Shown here in pieces: positions 22,986 to 34,699 of a stretch of 64,000 bases of DNA (within the stretch, counting starts at the first letter, position 1; every line of letters starts with the position of its first letter). Below the pieces are notes generated by a model, which made no database searches, was not told the origin of the DNA, and was given only the letters and a program-made list of their open reading frames with translations. Source of the stretch: Toxorhynchites rutilus septentrionalis (taxonomy: Eukaryota > Arthropoda > Insecta > Diptera > Culicidae); the NCBI RefSeq assembly GCF_029784135.1, contig NC_073744.1, positions 14,612,929 through 14,676,928 on the forward strand, written 5' to 3'. A program made the translations under genes and the position numbers.

Positions 22986-23636
22986 TGTCTTGGACACAAC
23001 ATCCTATAATTTTTTTTAAAAGTTCTAATGCTTTTTTGGCCTTCTCAACCGAAACTGATTGTACTATAAAGGACCGCAAATCAGCCGGCCGCTGACCCGC
23101 ACCCCACCATTTTTTTTTTGAATCTTGGTACATGATGGAAGCTACCCAAAATCACAATTCTCATCATCATATGACCAAAAAAAATTTCGAGTGATTTAGA
23201 GGGGCCTTTAGACCGACCTTTAGAGGGGGGATGAGAGTCAAATTACTATAGAAACAGTTATTGCTCCCTAAAACCTTCAAATGCCAAATTTGGTTCCATT
23301 TGCTTGATTAGTTCTCGAGTTATGCAGCAATTTGTGTTTCATTCGTATGACGGCTCCTCCTTAAAGTGGTGGGAGGAGTGTTGAACCACCTTAGAAACGT
23401 TTCTTGCCACCTGAAACCCTTCCCCATAGCAAATTTGGCTCCATTTACATGATTAGTTTTCGAGTAGTACAGAAGGTTGTGCTTCATTTGTATGGCAGCC
23501 CCCCATAGAGAAGGGGAGGGATCTTGAATTATCATAAGAACTTTCCCCTTCCCTGTCATAAGAACCCGGCCCCAAAAACCCCTACATGCAAATTTTTGCA
23601 AATTGAAGTTTTATTTGAAAATGAAAAAATGGTATA
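22986..23636. repeat. Diverged tandem minisatellite of about 140 bp units
   Basis: The phrase 'caaatttgg(t/c)tccattt-c-tgattagtt(c/t)tcgagt' occurs at about 23285-23315 and 23429-23465, each followed by 'cattcgtatgacggctcc' or 'catttgtatggcagcccc'. Only about two to three units are present. No coding capacity is supported. Confidence 0.6.
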
Positions 23637-23639
23637 CAT

Positions 23640-23860
23640 TTTTTACTCAGTGTATATTTTTTCACGTTTTAACAACAATACTCTATAACTCTTTTTAAAA
23701 CAATATTTCGGTACGACTCATAGTTTTGAGATATAAATTATCAAAGGTTTCTCTTACTAAAATCGATACGCCCTTTTCAAAAGTTACATTTGAGCCAAAA
23801 AATTCCCAAATGCTGTGGAAAACTCATATTTTCTCCAACCCTATTTGAAAAGGAGGTAGG
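23640..23860 (-). repeat. Dispersed repeat G, copy in reverse orientation
   Basis: Reverse complement of 29030-29230 and partly of 36350-36480; shared landmarks are actctataactctttt, gagatataaatta and cgatacgccc. No ORF. The two best copies (here and about 29.1 kb) face each other across 5.2 kb. Confidence 0.65.
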
Positions 23861-24163
23861 ACCTTCTTTGAAAAAAATATATATTTTTTTTATAAAACCA
23901 GAAGAAATTTATCAAGATGGATAAAATCTGGATGGACCTAGATCATTATTTCCTAGATGGATAAAACGATGGAATTTAGTTTAGAAATAATAAGTTGTAT
24001 AACTACAAGCGTACTTATGAAACCTTCTGACATTCCATTGAACTGCTAGATAAATAATATTATTTAAATGGATTTATGTTGGGTTGTTAGCCGTTTTTAA
24101 TTTTTAATTTTGGGTGGGGCAGATGTATTGCATACAGGAGCGGAAGATTTTTATTCAAAATGG

Positions 24164-24430
24164 CTACCTGTCTCTTAAGATTTTATGATTTTTATGATCC
24201 TCGCAACAAGTGCCGCAAAGCGATTCTTTTCTCAGGCATCTAGATTTTGTGTAACCCACATTCCAGCACTCATAGCGAAGCATAGGTTCTGGTATATAAG
24301 GTTTAGTTGCCACTTTAAGAAGACCGAATTTTAGATATATAGAGACTAAGGTTTCCTTTACTGAGCTAATCATAAGGTGTAAATGTTTGTCACTTTTTGG
24401 TTCCTTAGACACTAGGTCTTTTTCAGACAC
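24164..24430 (-). pseudogene. Degenerate non-LTR gag (ORF1) fragment with CCHC-like knuckles
   Basis: The C-terminal part of this minus-strand frame reads YECWNVGYTKSRCLRKESLC then GTCCEDH. It resembles the tandem zinc knuckles of Jockey/CR1-type ORF1 proteins (C-X2-C-X4-H-X4-C with the sequence GHTKSRC), with several key residues lost: one Cys is Asn and the His is Tyr. The preceding TKPYIPEPMLRYECW also fits that family. Only about 90 codons remain and no matching RT is adjacent. A nucleic-acid-binding role is family knowledge; this copy is dead. Confidence 0.5.
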
Positions 24431-25044
24431 CTCAGGAGCCTTCGAGCATTTAAGAGGGTACTTGGAATAATTGAGTGTTGGCCAATCGCAGGCTGATGGC
24501 TGATGAGCGCTGGACTACTTGACCCTCCGTGTTATAATCGATTATATTGTTTTATTAACAAAATAAGAAGCAAAATTGTTTTCACTCACCACGTTTTTGA
24601 TGAAGAAAACCAGTGATAAACGTCAACACCGGTTACCACCGCAAAATCACTCTGACAATCAACAAAAAATATTTAGCCTCAGTAAAGCCCCAACTGGCAC
24701 TCACTTAGACTGGTATTTCCAGTATATTCTCTCTTCTAATTCAATATTTTATTTCTTTTTTTTCTTCTCTTTTCATTATTCCAGATTTCACTTAATCTTG
24801 ATAGAGACTTCTGAAACGCTACTCACGCTCGCACAGTACAGCACCACAACACAAATTTTGCGGGCAATATGACGTCTGAAATGAGAGGTAAAAACGAATG
24901 CGTTAGTTGCACGTTATTAACGGTACAGGTAGGTAAGCACACAAACGAACAGAATAAACGTATGGGGGAATGGAAATTCTTCCAATTTTCATTAATTTGA
25001 ACCGTTTATAGATTAGGGAAACACAACAAAAAAAGAGAATCGCA
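24431..25044. other. AT-rich flank, nothing recognised
   Basis: No motif-bearing frame, no inverted ends and no match to other parts of the window that I could find. Confidence 0.35.
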
Positions 25045-25046
25045 TA

Positions 25047-26012
25047 AGGTACACCGGGGCAAATTGAAATGCGAGGTAAGATCAAACGTAAGCCATAACC
25101 TTTACTTTGAATGATGGATTGACATGATAAAAATATATATAGTAAACATTATCTTTCTTCCCACCTTATGACAGCCATTACCAGAATATTGGAATGTCTT
25201 AACACAATCCGCGCCTTTGTTGACTTTTCCTTGTTCGTGAAATCAAAACAAACATTTTGCGTTATTTATCGGTGATTGCTGAATGAATGAATGAATTAGA
25301 ATCATTCAAATTTCGTTCCTCAGTATGTTCTACATAATTTATGAATATTCAGGCATGATACAAGTCGAATTTGTTAATTTTGCGACTGGAGATCGTGAAA
25401 ATATTTCATAACGCAATTTGTTTACTATTTTAGATCTCTCTTCTCTACATAACATGTAAAAACTGGTCATTTGCATAAAAATGTATTGACTTATTTGGAT
25501 TTATTTCTGAACAAGTTTCCACAATGCATCCCCACCCTTTTTGACTGCGTTGCGTAACATTTCAATATTTTAATGATCCCATAAACCTCATTAGTGGCCG
25601 TTTTTAGTGGCTCTACTCTTACATGAAAGCGTCTGAAATAGTATTAATGATGTTATTGTTCCGTATATTAAATCCTAGAATGTAGTGTCCATTTTGCGTG
25701 TATTGGACTACTCTCCCACATCTCACGGTACCAAAAGCTTTTTCCATTTGTTTATTTGTAATTTTTTTCTCAATTTAGCGATTCATGAATCAGTTGAAAA
25801 AATCCACGGGACAAGTTGAAAAAATGCAAATGAAAACTAAACATTTTAAAAATTGATTTTTCGAAACATCCAGTGTGAATCTCTATTTTTTATCGAAAGT
25901 CATCTGTAATATTTTGTATATGCTGCAAACAGATTTCAGCTTAGTGATTTAGTGAAGATAATTCTCAAGTTGAACTTCGAAAAAAATCGTTTCAACTTGC
26001 CCCGGTGTACCT
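25047..26012. mobile_element. MITE-like element, ends AGGTACACCGGGGCAA, copy 1
   Basis: 966 bp with inverted ends (AGGTACACCGGGGCAA at 25047, mirrored at 25997-26012) that match for about 25 bp, flanked by TA on both sides (25045-25046 and 26013-26014). No transposase is encoded. A second, longer copy lies in reverse orientation at about 30762-31890; both share the interior phrase ccattaccagaatattggaa. TA target and ends suggest a non-autonomous Tc1/mariner-type element. Confidence 0.75.
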
Positions 26013-26014
26013 TA

Positions 26015-26815
26015 TTATTATTGAACAAAGTAAAGATTCGTTTTTTTATTGTTTATTTGTTTATTTGGAGCAGGGAAAAGCAGATTTTAGTGTACTTAGA
26101 GCTTTTTTTCTACAATGGACATAAAACTTGCTTATCTTTTGTGTCAACAGAAAATACAGTTCGAATGACACAATATTAATTCTAACAAAGAAATGACTAA
26201 CTCTAAAGATGACCGTACACGGTTTGTCCGGAGGTTAACACCTTTTGACAGATAAAGTTTGGTCTGAAAATTGTGCAAACAATATTTTGTTTGCCCCTCT
26301 TCAATTGTCAACAATAGCAAACAATATCAAACACCGAACATGGGAAAAAGAATCGACTGAAATATTTAAGGTTACCTAACCAATTAACGACAAGTTTGAC
26401 GAACAGACCGAGAAAATACGTTAGGCATCCAATAATTGAATATTTGCTTGTCGTGTTTTGTGTCGAATATATTTGGCAAATTGATCACCTGCTTGTTTGG
26501 TAGTATAACTATTCACTTTAGATGCCGTATTGATAGCCACCTTATGTTTGAATAATCTAATGACTTTTGAGTCACCCTGTACTTCAGTAGAGCTGTCGCA
26601 TGTCAAAATACAAATAAAAACAGAAATTGCTCTCTCGATAGCCATTCGGCCGTAGTTCTGTGCGCATGGTATCTAAGGAATTTCTCGTGAAATTTAGTTT
26701 ATTCAATCTGACATATTGGACAAATCATCAGTTTGGACGTCTGTTCACACACTCTAGGAGAGGTGAACAGATATTTTGTTTAATCTCAGCGATTAATTAG
26801 CATAGAAATTACTTT
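26015..26815. other. No gene recognised
   Basis: AT-rich DNA. A short minus-strand frame at 26421-26645 has no recognised domain and I do not call it a gene. Confidence 0.35.
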
Positions 26816-26817
26816 GA

Positions 26818-27364
26818 TGTGTGGGGGCAAAGTGGTCATAGGTGAATAACAACTTACAATGTTCTGTTTACTAAAGCAGATATACCGCATCACATTCTGC
26901 TCTTAATAAAGATTATATTGTGCCTTTGACCCTGGATAAATATGCCACTCCAACTAAACGAAGCCTCATCACGCAAAACGTTATGTGTTTCTTACTACGT
27001 TACTACGAGAAAATTTAAATTGAGACTATAGGTGAATAGGCCAAGTTTATTTCATACATGTACCTACTATATCAAATATGATTTGAACAAATTTTGACGA
27101 AAAAAAGATATAAATTTATCCCATTCAGCTTGATATGTGCGAGTGACCACTTTACCTCCAAGCAAAAAAAATGTTCGATTTTTCATCTTTTCTTCTAATG
27201 ATGAAAAGTGTACTATTTTAATTTTTTATAGTAAAAGCCGTTTGCTATCTTGAGGAACAATGAGTTGAACTATGATATTCTTCGAGAAACTGGAATTGAA
27301 TCGGTATGTGGACGCTGGAAATGGGCATATTCCTTAGGGTGACCACTATGCCCCCACTTCCCCT
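26818..27364. repeat. Inverted-ended repeat (GTGGGGGCAAAGTGGTCA)
   Basis: gtgggggcaaagtggtcata near 26821-26840 is mirrored by gaccactatgcccccac near 27340-27356, with an internal partial third copy (gtgaccactttacctcc near 27140-27156). No ORF of note. Looks like a MITE; exact borders and target duplication are unclear. Confidence 0.5.
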
Positions 27365-27726
27365 ATTAATCAAATATTCTCTGTCGAATGGAGTCAAATA
27401 TTTGGCTTCGTGCCAACAGTGTATGAGCACCTTAACTTAACACTAGACTAGTATATCCAAGCACTTCACGGAACCTACTCAGATTGACGTGACGAGACAA
27501 GCGATAGCCCAAAACATGAAAAAAACGATTAAACACACGACACATATTACTAATAGGCTCGTTATGGTCATAACAAGTACGAAATGTACGAATTCGAAGA
27601 AAATCACGAGCTCCCAGAATACGTTAAACATAAACAATTTCAATAAGTATAACGCACAATGTCAATCATCGAAAAGCATCAATCATTTCAAATTTTCTCT
27701 TGAAACGACACGCGACTATCTTCTTA

Positions 27727-28047
27727 TGGCGGGTTTACACTAGGGAGATCTATAGCTATAGATGGATTTATTCACCTGAAAATAGGTGTAAACGGATGAG
27801 AATAAATATGATACACTTATTCGAGGTATAGATAACTTGAATAAATTCAGCATATGTAAACGCTTATGAATTTCTCACTGGTGAGAAATCACTAAAGTTG
27901 GATGCAGTTCTACTTCAGGTGAATAAATTCACCGAAAATATGAATATATTCATTATAGAAGTTCACGCTAGTGTAAACGGTTGATGCGATTTCTATAAAT
28001 CTCATCATATTTCTTCACATGAATATATCACTAGTCTAAACCCACCC
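27727..28047. mobile_element. MITE with TTA target duplication (PIF/Harbinger-like)
   Basis: 321 bp. The left end TGGCGGGTTTACACTAG follows TTA (27724-27726). The right end, ctagtctaaacccaccc, is followed by TTA (28048-28050). Three-base TTA duplications and G-rich ends are usual for PIF/Harbinger-derived MITEs. The interior repeats 'gtgtaaacg' and 'gaataaattca' motifs in both orientations. Non-coding. Confidence 0.7.
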
Positions 28048-28050
28048 TTA

Positions 28051-28960
28051 GGCATTGTCCTGCTGCCAAATTATCATATAATTTCTGGAACAATCAGTGT
28101 GAATTTCCAGAGTTTCAGAGGAAAAAAAAGTAAGACAATTGACTTTTACTTTTTTATATCGGAATTTACAAACAGGCGAATAGAATTAAAAAATATGTAG
28201 TCCTCGTGCGAATAGTATTTTGAAAGTTTTCGCCAGATACTACATCCATTCAGAAGAACATTAAAATCTGGTACGTATTAGGAAGAGCATGAAATTGAAT
28301 GATCTCTAAGCTTTATAGTGTTGATTTATTGAAAACTAACAATTGAATTGCATAGAAGATATGATTCGATCGAAAAGCTTCATAAAACAAAATATAATTT
28401 TATAAAATCTGCCAACCGCACTATTCTAGTAAACTCGCTTAATACAAATTTTGTCCCATAGTAATCTGGAATGGATGAGGAAACAGAAATGGTCTGATAA
28501 TTGAAGAAAAAAATTGTACCCCCAATACGCTCCCTACGTCAAAAAATCGATTTTTTCTATCGATTTTCCCTGAAATGAAAGTCTGACAAACGAATTGGAT
28601 GTATTTTATATATCATCAATGTTACTTAGGATGGGTAGTTCTGCAAAACCGTTATCTTTTCAAAGTCAACTGTACTGTCAACTCGATAAAACCTATGCTA
28701 TTTCACTTCATATTCCTTATCTTTCGTTAATAGTTAAGAACTAAGAATTAAGTAGAGCGTTTAGAGAGCGATAATTTTGTTTGATAGAAGCAATCAATTT
28801 TTTCATGCATTTTTTGAGAGAAAATTAGTAAAACGAAAACACTAATTTAAAAATTCTTTTGCTTCTAGAATGTTGCTTAATTCAACTTTTTGAAATGTTT
28901 TCAACCGTATTTAACATAATTTTTTTATTATTATTTTAAAGTAACACTGAAATTCCAGAT
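28051..28960. other. No gene recognised
   Basis: AT-rich DNA without supportable coding frames. 'cccccaatacgctccctacgt' near 28519-28540 stands out only by composition. Confidence 0.35.
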
Positions 28961-29340
28961 GAAATCGCCTTAAAAATGCAGATTTTAAAAATATGTATTT
29001 TTGATTCGAATAAAAGTTTGTATTCCGTTGGGGTTGGAGGAAATATGAGTTTTCTGCAGCAATTTGGATTTTTTTGACTCAAGTGTAACTATTGAATATG
29101 ACGTATCGATTTTAGTGAGAGAAATCATTGATGATTTATATCTCAAAAACTATGAGTAGTACCGAAATAGTGTCTTAGAAAGAGTTATAGAGTATTGTTG
29201 TTAAACGTGAAAAATATACACTAAGAAAAAAAAGTACTCCTTTTTATTTACAAAAAAAAACTTTAATTTTCAATATCTAAAATATGTATTTGTTAATTTT
29301 TTGTAATTTTTTCATATAAGAGTAGAAGGGTCTGAGCCTA
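28960..29340 (+). repeat. Dispersed repeat G, forward copy
   Basis: Reverse complement of 23640-23860 and similar to 36340-36480 and 30640-30760. Ends near 29357 in tttgacgtaggac, the hairpin-end motif of the family seen at 18735 and 50090. Confidence 0.65.
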
Positions 29341-29359
29341 TGGGCACGGACCTAAGTTT

Positions 29360-30230
29360 GACGTAGGACTGTGATTGTTCAGAATATTTTTATTAAAGTA
29401 ATTCTTTTCATTATTCAGAAATCTGTTATTTCAACTCTTTCGAAATTCCAAATGGTGGTCCTCACGAACTATCAAACGGGTTGAAACGATCAAAACAAAA
29501 AATAAGCTTCTGACAGGAGGTTCAACTGTCCAACTGAAAATGATTGATGATTATCAGTGTGACACATAACACGGTGGAATGGTAGACGAAGTGTATGTGG
29601 ATCGGTGAACAAAAAAAAAAGTTGACTACATTGAATATGAAGTTTATGGGAAAGTAACATAGAAATGTTGAAAATAGCTACTATTTCGTGATTTTTTGAG
29701 GCAAAATACACATGAAATGATAAAGTTACTGAAATAATGTTCGTTTGCAGACCAAATTTCACGTCACACACAATGACACTGTGGGCCACGACAATATCAC
29801 CTTGGTATCGCTGAAATAATGACTTCCTATGGAATTGCGACCATTTTTCCAACTCACTTCACCATCTACATCACCCTTATTCCTGCACTGGATGTCTAAT
29901 TTGTTGGATAAAACGAAACATTGCACACAATTTTGTGTTGCATACAACATTCACGGGAACCAAGTTGAAAGAAAGAATGCATAATACTTGATTAACATTT
30001 TCATTCGCTCGCAAAACATACCTCTTTTATTCGTTGAATTGCTCACTTGTTTTACTATTTTCACAAGTTATCATGCGAGAAAATTGCTGGATAAACTTGC
30101 AGATCATACCATTTAACTCTATATCACATGCCGTTTATCTATATACATCCATTTCATGCCAAACCGATATAGGGGTTCTCACATTTCCGTCAAAATTGGT
30201 TATTTTTTTTACTTTATTGCAAAACATTAG
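29360..30230. other. No gene recognised
   Basis: Two overlapping minus-strand frames (29490-29852 and 29759-29950) have no recognised motif and AT-rich composition like their surroundings. I treat them as chance frames. Confidence 0.35.
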
Positions 30231-30234
30231 ACCC

Positions 30235-30520
30235 GTTTTTTTAATATTTTTATTAGGGCGCCCATTTCCATTTTAGGGTGGTCCGAAAGATCAATGATGT
30301 CACTTTTTTCCAAAAATGATTTTTTTTTAAATCATAACTTTTGAACAACTGAACCGATTTAGATGATCGACATATAAAATTAAAGCCTATCAGCTGATCT
30401 TTTTTGTAAAAACACTACAATTGCAAGAAAATTGAATCATGTTTTCGTTATTATTGATTGCATTTGTTTTTAATCATTTTCATGGTCTCGAAACCAAGGA
30501 CGCTATATTTATTTTATATT
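30235..30520 (-). repeat. Dispersed repeat H, inverted relative to 36090-36280
   Basis: 'attagggcgcccatttccat ... agggtggtccgaaagatca ... gatgatcgacatat' here corresponds to the reverse complement of 'atatgtcgatcatccaaatc ... tttttcggaccacccttaaa ... aaatgggtatcctaat' at about 36131-36262. Non-coding. Confidence 0.6.
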
Positions 30521-30761
30521 TTTCCTTGAAAGATTAGGATTGTTTACATAATATATCTTGAGATATATCAGAGAGGCGTTTTTTCATTTACGAGTTATGA
30601 TTTTTCAAAATAAAAGAAAATGACTTGAAAAATCAAAAATCATTCTCTTTTATTTAAATATGAAAAAAACTAAAAAAATATAGAAATGCGTATTTTAGAT
30701 ATTGCAAATTAAAGTTTTGTTTGTGTAAATAAAAAAAATACTAATTTTTTTTCTCAGTGTA

Positions 30762-31890
30762 AGGTACCCCGGGGCAAGTTGAAACGATTTTTTCGAAGTT
30801 CAACTAGAAAGTTAGCTTAAAAATTCAACAAATCACTAAATTGAAATCTGTTTGCAGTGTATATGCTGTAACAGATGACTTTCGATAAAAAATAGGGATT
30901 CACACTGGATGTTTCGAAAAATATCAACTTTCAAAATGTTTAGTTTTTATATTCACTTTTCCAACTTTCCGTAGAGCGGGGTAAGTTGAAACGCGGAACT
31001 ATGATGAGTTCAATATGCGGTTTTGGTTCTCGAGCTATCCAGAATTAATTTATGAAACACTTAATTGATACACGTGAGATGTGAGGGAATAGTTTGATAC
31101 ACGCAAAATGGACACTATATAATAGGAATTAATAGACATTAATATACTATTTTAGATGCTTTCATGTCAGAGTAGGTCCAATCAAAATGGCTACTAATAA
31201 GCCTTTGGCCGATCATTCAAATATTCAAGTGTTGCGTAACGCACTCAGAAAGAGAGGAGGGGATGCCTTGTGGAAACTTGTTCAGAAATAAATCCGAATA
31301 AATCTAAACATTTTTATGCAAATGACCATTTGTCACATTTTATGTAGAGAACAGGGAGTCTAAAATAGTAAAAAAAATTGCGTTACGTAATATTTAGTGA
31401 CCCCTAGTAATTAACAAATTTTACTTGTATCAAGTCTGTGTATTCATAAATTACGTAGAAAATACCGAGCAACGAAATATGAATGATTCTTATTTTGTGA
31501 ATGTATCATCTCACATTCATACCGACAAATTATCTGCAGCAATGTTTAAGAAATAGTCGATTTTCATTGGTTTCAACTTACCCCAGGGATGAAAAAATAA
31601 CATGGCGTTAGTTTAAATGTTCCAAACTATACGGAAAAAGATTTTTCAGTTTAGTTTTCAAAACCACTACAATCGATTATCCCTATTTGATTACCTGACG
31701 TGCGGTTCTGGCGATATATTTGGAAAAAACGGTGTTTTCGGACCGATTAAGTCAGCGCGCAAAAATGTTTGTTTTGATTTCACGGAACAAGGAAATGTAA
31801 AGGCACGGATTACGTTAAAGCATTCCAATATTCTGGTAATGGTAATAGTAAAAGTTATGATTTTCGTTCTAACTTACCCCGAATTTCATC
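30762..31890. mobile_element. MITE-like element, ends AGGTACCCCGGGGCAA, copy 2
   Basis: Starts after TA (30760-30761) with AGGTACCCCGGGGCAAGTTG and reads as the reverse complement of 25047-26012 over most of its length. The far end near 31860-31890 (gttctaacttaccccgaattt) is diverged, and no clean TA duplication was found there. Several internal 'GGGGTAAGTTGAAAC' copies (about 30979 and inverted near 31570) show subterminal reiteration. Confidence 0.6.
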
Positions 31891-31972
31891 TTTAAACACA
31901 CATTTAAACATTTCCTCCAATCCAAACGGTTAAGATTGAATTATCTCCAGTACAAACTTCTCCTTTCCATTA

Positions 31973-32099
31973 AAGAATTAATTCAAACATGAAGCTTGAG
32001 CTTGGGTAGACTGTACAATTCGTAGTTGCTCTCCGTGATTGACCTGAACCAACCAAATTGCGCAAAGAACACACAGAAGAATTAATTCAAACATGAAGC
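31973..32099. repeat. 81 bp insert framed by a perfect 23 bp direct repeat
   Basis: aagaattaattcaaacatga-agc occurs at 31973-31995 and 32077-32099. The 81 bp between (31996-32076) matches 15761-15829 in reverse orientation. The direct repeats look like a long target-site duplication, though the insert has no poly-A and no A or B box that I can see. Confidence 0.6.
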
Positions 32100-33940
32100 C
32101 ATAAAATACTCGTATTGTCATACGAGTCGAATTCGGCAGCCTACCTGCTACATCACCCCCCCCCCCCCATCGATTGAATTGTATCGAATTTCGATGGAAG
32201 GCAACAATGACAGAGCCAACAGCTTATCCCGGAGTTTCCCGGAGAAGCCTAGATCCGAGGTGCTTTCCAGAATAACCACTCCGGGAAGCCATACCACCAA
32301 CGATGCATTACATAACCTCTTCCGCTCGTGCTTTCGGTTCGGGGTTCGGGTTCGACAGAGTTTGCTTTTGTTGTTGCTGAATTCAAGGAAAAAAACCACC
32401 CAAAAGACGATGTCACTCAGTGTCGGGGGGTCCACCGATCCCTCGCGCACACTGCCACGCGTCGAATTTCCCACGAGATTCGCTCTTTGTTCTCCACGCG
32501 TTGTAAAAATTCAAAACAAACCACCCAGCGAACACTCACTCACACATGCTCCCGCGGGATGTACTCACGGAAGGATACCCACGGTGAGTGGGCGCTTGCG
32601 CCCTTCCCATTCGAGCAGTTGCCCGAGCGGTGGTGTATAATCCTTCCGCTCAGAGCGCTGTCATCGAGCGAATCGTGCTCACGCTCCTTGCAACGGGGAC
32701 TAATTACAAACCAGGAAACGAAGTGCTGATTTAGTTCCGCGTTATCCTCGCTCCGGCTTGGCTCGGGAGATTTTGCTTGCTGTCTCGCGGTGATCATCGC
32801 GATCTCGCGCCGTTCGCGTCTTGGCTCCATCCGTCGTGCGGTCTCAAAGGCTGATGCTGGCAAGGAGAAGGATCCTTCGCCCACCGCCACCGTCATAATC
32901 TCCGTTTTCTTCGGCCACCCCGGTGAGGGGAAGAGAGGGGGGAAGTGAACTTGACAACCGGGAGGGGGTGGAAATAAAGTGGAGCGGGAGAGCACTCGTG
33001 GGAGTAAAATTGCTCCAGTTTTCGCTTGTTTGGCGTGTTACGGATGAGGAATTTTTCGCGTCGCGACGAGAATAAAAAAGTGACAGTTAGCAAAATGTCA
33101 AGCTGGATGGAAAAGAGATATTGTTTGTCGAGTGAAAGGACATTTCCGGTGTAGGTTAGTGCGGTTTCGAGATGGGGAAAAGAGTGTTTTCGAGATGGGG
33201 AAAGAATATAATTGAAAAGGTGAGTTGAAATCGGATTCCGCTGACAGGCGCTGTCATCAGTCAAACTTCGGCTGAGTTTGTTTGTAAACAATGTTCGATG
33301 ATTTGTGTATTCACTGTGAGAGATGATGCGTTTGCTTTTTTTTCAATCCATGTTCAGTCAACCGGATAAAGAGCATTCACGTAATCAAATCAAACAGCGA
33401 AAGGGTATGTGTGTGTGTGCGGCTGTGTGGTGGGTGCACTTGTTTATGTTTATGGGCGAAAGAAGTGAGAAAGTGGATTTAACGAAATAATGACGATGAT
33501 CTGTGTAGCGTGATTTTCAAGCCAACCGGAATACTCCGATGCACAAACGAGTCCACGAGGATGATGAATTTACATAATTGCATCCAAAAGCCATGTGAAA
33601 TCCACCGAAAAAAAAACACGTAAATGCACAGGTTCCGACACGCCATCCGGTGGCGTAAAAAATTAACGAACCATAATTACATAAAGTGGTGATTTACAGC
33701 GCGATTTCTACTTTGGCACGGGTCACGAGGCACCAAAAGAATAATTGCGAAGATAGGGTTTTTTGAACTTTTGCATCCTTGTTGAGATTACTGCTCTCAG
33801 TTTAATGTCGGAATCACCGTTGAAACAGATTAATCGTTGAGTTGATGTGGACAAACAGGCGGCGGGATTTTGGTCGAGTTTAATACTCATGAATAAAAGA
33901 TACCATTCATAGGTGGTGACACCTGTTCTTTTGTTGTACC
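32100..33940. other. GC-richer low-repeat block, possible host promoter or 5' region
   Basis: GC content is visibly higher at 32200-33000 than in the surrounding TE-rich DNA, and no match to other parts of the window was found. It begins with a C13 tract (32156-32168). Overlapping frames on both strands (32179-32640 plus, 32540-32995 minus) are low-complexity and lack domains. It would suit a promoter or 5' leader, but no exon is provable from sequence alone. Confidence 0.35.
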
Positions 33941-33944
33941 CATT

Positions 33945-33962
33945 CCCCCCCCCCCCCCCCCC
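33945..33962. repeat. Poly-C tract (C18)
   Basis: Uninterrupted run of 18 C. Such tracts are prone to sequencing and assembly length error. Confidence 0.9.
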
Positions 33963-34495
33963 ATCATGCTTATTATTCATTCTAATACTGCGTAACCCAT
34001 TTTCGTCGTATATATTTTTTTAATTCTTTCATTTTAAATTGAATCATAAGCCAGGGAACTGGATTTATTGAGGCTAATAAAATTGCAGTTTATGACAGCT
34101 TACGAGGTCAAAAATAGTTCTTTTTTTTAATTCTATAGATTCTTGATAAATTTGCAAATATATATACACAATGTTACAGTATCTGATTCTCAATGTATCC
34201 GTAGTTACAAAATCAAAAGCAGATGAGCGTCTGTTAGTTGTTGTGAGAGCGAACAACTTTGAAGCTCGTTTTCTTGACTTTTCATTATTATAAATTCCAT
34301 GAATTGACAGGCGTAATTAAAAACCAGAAACAAACGAAAGTATTAAAGAATATTGAAAAATAATGTTTTTATTATTTTTTGTGTTAAGTCGAAGTCTCCA
34401 TTTTTTCCCTCCTGAAAAAACTCAATTTGAAAATTTCTTTAAACAGGCCTTTTTTACTTAAATTATCTTTATTTATCAATTTTGGTTACATTACA
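33963..34495. other. AT-rich sequence, nothing recognised
   Basis: No supportable coding frame or repeat ends. Confidence 0.35.
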
Positions 34496-34496
34496 A

Positions 34497-34620
34497 TGTA
34501 ATAGACGGATTTCATGCCAACTCGACTGGCTGTTGGCAGCACCATCTCAAATAGCAGTGAAACGTTATGGGTGAGACATGAGACATGAGACGCTTTTTGA
34601 ACTATTTTTAATGTGTAACA
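34497..34620 (+). repeat. End fragment of palindromic element family P (AGACGGATTTCATGCCAACTCG)
   Basis: agacggatttcatgccaact followed by ggcagcaccatctcaaatag and cagtgaaacgtt. The same end occurs inverted at about 40811-40893 and, diverged, at 43749-43830. Only the terminal segment is present here; a repeat with the hairpin-end family (acgtagggctat) follows at about 34660. Confidence 0.6.
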
Positions 34621-34699
34621 ATAACGAAAACCTATGAAATCATCACCTATTTTTTTTACGTAGGGCTATATCTTTCAGAAATGGTGCAAAATCAGAAAA

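Noticed and set aside
29490..29950. Two overlapping minus-strand frames
   Set aside because: AT-rich, no motifs, no conserved copy in the window.
32179..32995. Overlapping frames on both strands in the GC-rich block
   Set aside because: High GC reduces stop codons; composition is P/R/S-rich and the frames overlap antisense, so chance frames are more likely than genes.
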